Positions 58,661 through 64,000 of a stretch of 64,000 bases of DNA are shown piece by piece (position 1 is the stretch's first letter; each line of letters starts with the position of its first letter). The stretch is from Heterobilharzia americana (Eukaryota > Platyhelminthes > Trematoda > Strigeidida > Schistosomatidae), in the NCBI GenBank assembly GCA_944470555.2, contig OX104131.1, positions 13,260,515 to 13,324,514 of the forward strand, in the 5' to 3' direction. The notes under the pieces were generated by a model. That model was given only the letters and a program-made list of their open reading frames with translations, did no database searches and had not been told where the DNA came from. The translations under genes and the position numbers were made by a program.

Positions 58661-59194
58661 TTTCAGCCCAACGCATTTGTCTAGTGATGAATATGACGTT
58701 TCAGAAACATGTGGTTTGTAGCCCTTAACTTCAATGCAGTGGCACACTCCAGCAGCACGCCTCGATAGAAGCAATGTTATTTACTATCAACAAACCTCAG
58801 AAGCATGAAGCGTCACTGAACAATTATCACTAATTCAATGAACTTTAAGGTCAGTGAAATATACAATATTATTCCCTCTCGTTACGTCAGTGAACAATAG
58901 CATCGCTGCTTTCATCCAAAACGTTTAACAACAAACCCATCTGGAATTCACTCGCACACACTGAATAAACGACCGACGTTTCTTGTTTGATTCCATGCGT
59001 GTGAACACTGGGGTCTAATTGGAAAATCTGTTATCAGTTTTCCACAAGATTCGGAATGTCGCATAACCACGCTGAGGTCAGGATCGGAACTTAACCTCTT
59101 CGAGTAAGATTCGTTGAACTTTAGGTGAATTTTTTGTCATCGAAGTAAATTTGTATTATTTCAATGAGGTGTGGTGGTAAATTTCTGACTTAAT
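58661..59194. other. No gene recognised
   Basis: No open frame or repeat that I can name. Confidence 0.4.
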
Positions 59195-59375
59195 TTTACG
59201 ATGTAGTGCGTGGAGGACACATTTTCTATCGCCAGTAATAATGTCATTAAATCTACCCAAAAACTAATCCAAAGTGTTTTCGGAGCAGCGGAGCTCACGA
59301 AAGAAGAAAATAATGGACAGTTGCCATTCCTAGATATTTTCATTACGAAAGTAAAGATAAGCTTTTTTTAATCTC
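59195..59375 (+). mobile_element. Penelope-like RT fragment (motifs C-D)
   Basis: CVEDTFSIASNNVIKSTQKL, QSVFGAAELTKEENNGQLPF and LDIFIT follow the pattern of Penelope RT from the catalytic YxDD (here CVED) to the FLDV box. A stop follows at KISFF. Confidence 0.55.
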
Positions 59376-60139
59376 AGATTTACATGAAAATAAATCAAAT
59401 AAATCATATCTACATTTATGGGAAACAATCCAGTGTTGTGAGATGAAATTTGCTTCATGTCTGTATTTACATGGGGAGACAAACTACAGTGCAAGACAGT
59501 CAAAGAGAGCTGGGAGAAATAGTTTGTTCGAAGTCTCCCAACTCCAGGTTACTTAAGAAAACGAGTGGCGTGAACCCACTTCCGTCACTGGCAACCATGG
59601 GCATACGGTTACTCGTGTTACTCCACTGCCTCGTGCAGTAGGTTTTAAGCCAGTCTCAGGGAGCAGTCCCTTAATACAGCCGCCTGCTTCGGTTTGGGCC
59701 CCCGGGAAGTATCTCAGCTTTCATATAAGCTGTGAATTTGCAGTATAAATGAAGAGTTCAAAGCAATCAACCAACTTTCCTGTGAATATTCAAGCTCCCG
59801 CACTTCGAGTTTAATAACCGATTTCTCAATTTTTTGCTTTTAAATGTTATTACCATTTCCGATTTTATCTTTGTCTTCACCTCACTTAACTGCTCTCTAT
59901 TATCTAGACCAATAGCCAATTTGTACCATTTTGAGTCACTAAGCGGTTGCTCCCATTAAACAGTGTTCCAGAGCGACATGTGACAACTTTCCTAAACCCG
60001 TGCGCATCGTTTAGGCTCGCCACCTTTCAGGCTCGCACCTTGATGTAGATCAAACAACAGGTAGGTTTGACTTGGACTTTGGAAAGCTTCGCTATTAATT
60101 TGTGCTACATTTCAGCGACCCACATACAAGATCCCAGTG
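59376..60139. other. No gene recognised
   Basis: The small frame at 59450-59641 has no domain. Nothing else seen. Confidence 0.4.
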
Positions 60140-61250
60140 GAGTGCTTTGAATTAGTTCCCTACCTGTCGGCTCGAAAAGTATGTTTCATGTGCACTTACC
60201 TAGGGATTTCACGGCACCGGCAACCGGTCTCGTTAGTGTCGGAGTCTCACCAAGCACTCAGGATGAGGATACATTCCTCGGCTTGATCCACGCTAACAGT
60301 CTCCTGTGGGCTGTTAGGCTAGAAAGTTCACCACGTGCAAGAAGTGACCGGCAAGAGAAACGATGTCTGTTTGTCATCTTTGCCTATGACTCGATGGATT
60401 GCAGCCCGGACGCAACCAAAGATGAATTTTATCCTCAATCGAATGACCTCGTCAACCAGGTGCGCTCGACAGGTACAGTGGTGCTATCCGGGGACTTGAA
60501 TGTGCATATAGGGTATGTAGGAGAGTCGTACAGGCTGGAAATCGGGTTTTGATAGCATTGCAACTGTGTAATCCGTTCTGGATGAAATGAGCAAAGTGCA
60601 CGACTATGAACATGGGGTGCGGCACATCAAGAGGGATCTCTAAACATTGCTGAACTGGCGATGCGGTGAGCTAACAGGTGGTGATTCCACCTACAATACG
60701 GACAACGACAGACAAATTGACCTGTGCATACTCTGCAGCTACTCACTTTTTCAGTAGCCGGCAACAAGTATCTTCGGTCCCAGAAAACCTGTTTTGTGTG
60801 CACGGGAGAGTCTGAAAAGGAGAGGGATATAGGGTCGATTCTCGAACAGTTCAGTGGCATAGTGCAAGACACTTCAACCACGCAATCGCTTGTTATTAAC
60901 AACGTTTATTTCGAAGCACAGGGAGTGCAAATTATGCACAGGAGCGCCGTCGTTTTGTTGTTTGCGTTTTATGGCACCAGAGGATCCAGCGAAAATGTGA
61001 GATGCAGTGCTGGAACACAGCATTAAGTTTAGGATTCGTAATCCCACTGTGAGTGAATTTTGGAGGAATGTGAAACGGTGAAAGCCTTCCGTAATAATCC
61101 TCCAGATTCAACCATTATTTACGCCCAAAGTCACCTTCGATCGTGTTGTAGGTGTATACCCGAGACAGTCCAAAAAGATACAGGCCTCTTAATGTACAAG
61201 CGAGTCACTGATTTTGGCCAACATTGCAGAAGAATGTTTTAAAAACTCCT
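60140..61250 (+). mobile_element. LINE with APE-type endonuclease, decayed
   Basis: The frame 60181-60552 reads NSLLWAVRLESSPRARS, RCLFVIFAYDSMDCSPDATK, DEFYPQSNDLVNQVRSTGTV, then VVLSGDLNVHIGYVGE. This is the middle and end of an APE-like LINE endonuclease (Gly-Asp-Leu-Asn is the catalytic box). A broken continuation at 60690-61030 (TDNDRQIDLCILCSYSL) fits the last endonuclease strands. No RT was recognised after it. It differs from the SR2-like endonuclease at 18.3 kb. Confidence 0.7.
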
Positions 61251-64000
61251 ATCGACAACTTCAACAATATCTGGGGAAGAATGATGCCATTCACAAAACA
61301 GAAGAAAACGAAAATTGGAACTGATTCAATCCCACAGGTCAGCCGGGTTTGAAAGTGTCTATCGGCAGTAATCACAGACAGAGGTATCGTGCTTTTACGG
61401 GAACGGTGACACTTCTGAGCACAATCAGTTCTTTTGTAGCATGTTTGGCTGCCAAATTTTCCAACTAGTTACGACGCATGCTTGCAGACTTTCAAAGCCA
61501 ACGAGGAGGCGCTCACAATGAATGATGAAATAAGCTGCCAAAATGACCTCCTTACTCTCACATGTGCGTTCTCTCTGCTCGTTCCTGAAGGGATCTCATG
61601 TCCACATTTGATCGTACCACAGTCGCGTTGACTGAATTCACTGGGAAGTTATTTTTTGCCTTTCAGTGAACAGGACGTTGCTTCGCTGCAGAAGGTGGTT
61701 TTGGGGAGATACTTCACATGCAGGTCAGTTCCACATGAGCAAGCCGTGCCAAGATCAGAAAAAGAATTGTTGAAAACTCTCTAGCACGCTGAAACAAACT
61801 ATGGGACCACATCGTTGACGCAGAAACAATGGACATAGTGGGTAGTACGTCGCGCCTTTTGAGAGGCTACTCCATAACCTAGTTTAGTGATGCATACGTG
61901 GCTCACATCCCGCGACGGCTTTCCGTTTGCATTCCGCTGGTGTCAGTCAAGCGGTAATCATACCAGAAGAATTATTCTATTAGGATACTAAAACGCATGC
62001 GTAGATCTGAGTAGAGAGCAAACTTCATTGGAAAAGAAAGGGGACGCATGTATTTTTTATTGACTTTGTATGGGCCAAGTGGGACGTACTCCTTGAGAGC
62101 AACTGCTGTAATATGTGTTAAAATGTCGTGTTCCTTGTAACTGTTTGTGCAACACGGTACCTGTGTTGTACGCTATGATTGGCGTCGAAATCGGTAGATT
62201 TATAAATGGAAGCCCGAAATTTGAAATTGGCTTGGAGCCGTATGGAAAAAAGACACAGGATAATTTTACGGAGACATTTCTTTAGCAAACAGTAGTTTAC
62301 CCCTGCACCCACAAAAGCAACCTTCCCTAGTTATTCAGCACCCTGCAAGTTCAGCAGGAGGAACGAAATCAATATTTATTAGGCCACCACATTTTGAGTT
62401 TAAACTTAGGGGATGAATAGGCTGCCAATTAACGGTATGAGACGGAGAACATCAATTCCTTAGGAGGTTAAGACTACCAAAGCACGGCTTCATTTCACTT
62501 CTCCGCACTCTTAACAATTTTCAGCTAGGTGGCCAAGTATGTGTGGCTGAATAGATGTGATGGAGGGTGAATTACAACCTAGCTCTCGGAGACCGTTTCT
62601 GCATTTAGACTTTTAGGCTCTTGTACTTCATTTGGAGGAAATTATCTGCATCGGTGGCAACCTTGGTAACAGTCAAGCAGGACCCGGCGTGTATGCTTTT
62701 TCAATGAGTTCGTTGGAACCAGGAGCTTATGGCTAACGCTATGAACGATTTGTTTTAGACAACCACAACGTAGCAAATTAGAGGGCAGTGGTAGAAGTAT
62801 AACGCGTTTATTCTAGGCACTGTAGTGGGCGAGTTTGGTGGGTAAATCAAACGAGTACATTAAAAGTTATTCACCATTCAATTGCAGTCAACAGTGAATA
62901 TGAAGTTTACAACAGATAGAAACTATAACCAGGTTTACTGGGCGCTGCAAGCCCTAGCTACTAGACCTAAATGACCATCGCTGTAATAAATACTACAGCC
63001 TTCTTGCTTGTAAGAGTTTACGCTGTTTGCGCGTAATATATCCACTCTATTACCTAATGCAGGGATCATACGTCGAGTTTCATGCGGGAAAGGCAGATCA
63101 CTAGATTGCCTCCCGTGATGCACTCCTGGTAACGCTCGACAGAATAATGATAAGCCCGCCTACAGAAGAGGAAGCATGAAGGCATTTGAGGATGCAACCT
63201 GGCCAGCTCCTCTGAATCTCTACTTGAAAGAAAGGATAGAAGTTAACCCAGGGTCATATTCTTTGGAATGTGGGAAAAACCGTTTTCGACAGACCTGAAA
63301 GTTAGACGCAACTTACCTTTTGGTTTATTTTGGACCATATGTATCTGGCTTGCATATTCTACTGCAATACACTGTTTTGATGGCCTTCACTTATACCTCA
63401 CAACGGGTACTTATCAAACCCGCAGCATCGAATGATGACGCAGATTGTCCATTTCTCCTATTTGGGATTTTTCCTCTTCATGCTAATCGGGACCAGGCGT
63501 TAGCAACACCACTCTATTCGTACGTGAAAGATAACTATCCAGTCGATAACACGCCCCTCAAATCGCGAAACAAGTGACACCACTTCCTCAAACCTACCGG
63601 TCTATCTCCGGCCAGTGAGTCTTGAGCGTCTCAACTGCCACACTGCCCTGTTTGTCGGTTCTTTAGGAGGTCATTGCTTAGGATACATTTTCTTGGTTCC
63701 CAATACACATTTGAGGCCGACAGTCAAAGTCACTGGACAAGTTCGGAGGACCAAGTGACAAATGTTTGACGGTAAGCCAAAATAAGATTGTTTTACTTTC
63801 TATGCTGCCCTTCCACTGCATTCACTCTTGGATTTCCCTGTCATTGTTGTGCAGATTTTGTGGTACGCTTTTGTGTGTGCTGCTCTCTTAAAGAAGCTAT
63901 CGCCCCATCTGTCTGGTGTACGCGTAGTGATCGCGCGGAAAACACACGTTGGCTCCGTTTTGCCACAAGGCAGTCCCAGAACTGTCGGCCATCAGACTTC
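61251..64000. other. No gene recognised
   Basis: Short frames only. Part of it may be the mutated RT region of the LINE at 60140, but I could not identify an RT motif. Nothing else is supported. Confidence 0.4.

Noticed and set aside
1..64000. CRISPR arrays, bacterial operons, ribosomal RNA genes
   Set aside because: Nothing of the kind is seen; gene structure and repeats are those of a flatworm nucleus.

Overview
The window reads as nuclear DNA of a blood fluke (Schistosoma). Three things point there: an intron-rich fermitin/kindlin gene, tRNA-headed SINEs carrying hammerhead ribozymes of the Smalpha kind, and a Boudicca/CsRn1-like Ty3/gypsy LTR element with a Cys-His-Cys-Cys Gag motif and a tRNA-Trp-type primer site. 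The species cannot be fixed from sequence alone.

Region by region. 1-6.2 kb: Penelope-like, LINE and SINE debris, probably inside an upstream kindlin intron. 6.2-21.3 kb: three plus-strand exons of kindlin (PH domain, then FERM F3 and the stop codon), separated by introns of 4.0 and 9.1 kb; the second intron holds a nearly full-length, decayed RTE element in antisense. 21.3-42.6 kb: no confident host gene; a mosaic of Penelope-like fragments, Smalpha-type SINEs and a second class of hammerhead-bearing repeat. 42.6-54.1 kb: two almost identical LTR retrotransposons, A (+) and B (-), facing each other around a 1.4 kb spacer. 54.1-64 kb: more degenerate Penelope, RTE and other LINE remnants, then about 2.7 kb that I cannot identify.

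The most interesting material is RNA-level. (1) A repeat of palindromic plan: two tRNA-headed arms in inverted orientation around a conserved central spacer of roughly 145 bp, each arm ending in a hammerhead motif; the best copy is 40304-40888. (2) A textbook -1 frameshift signal at the gag/pol overlap of both LTR elements (GGGAAAC, 6-nt spacer, perfect 8-bp GC-rich stem). (3) LTR elements whose bodies are nearly identical while their LTRs differ by several percent, suggesting gene conversion or segmental duplication. (4) A kindlin exon with an apparent +1 frameshift, and a kindlin F3 domain lacking the Gln of the usual integrin-binding Gln-Trp pair.

All calls come from reading the sequence and the translations by eye; no database search or folding program was run.
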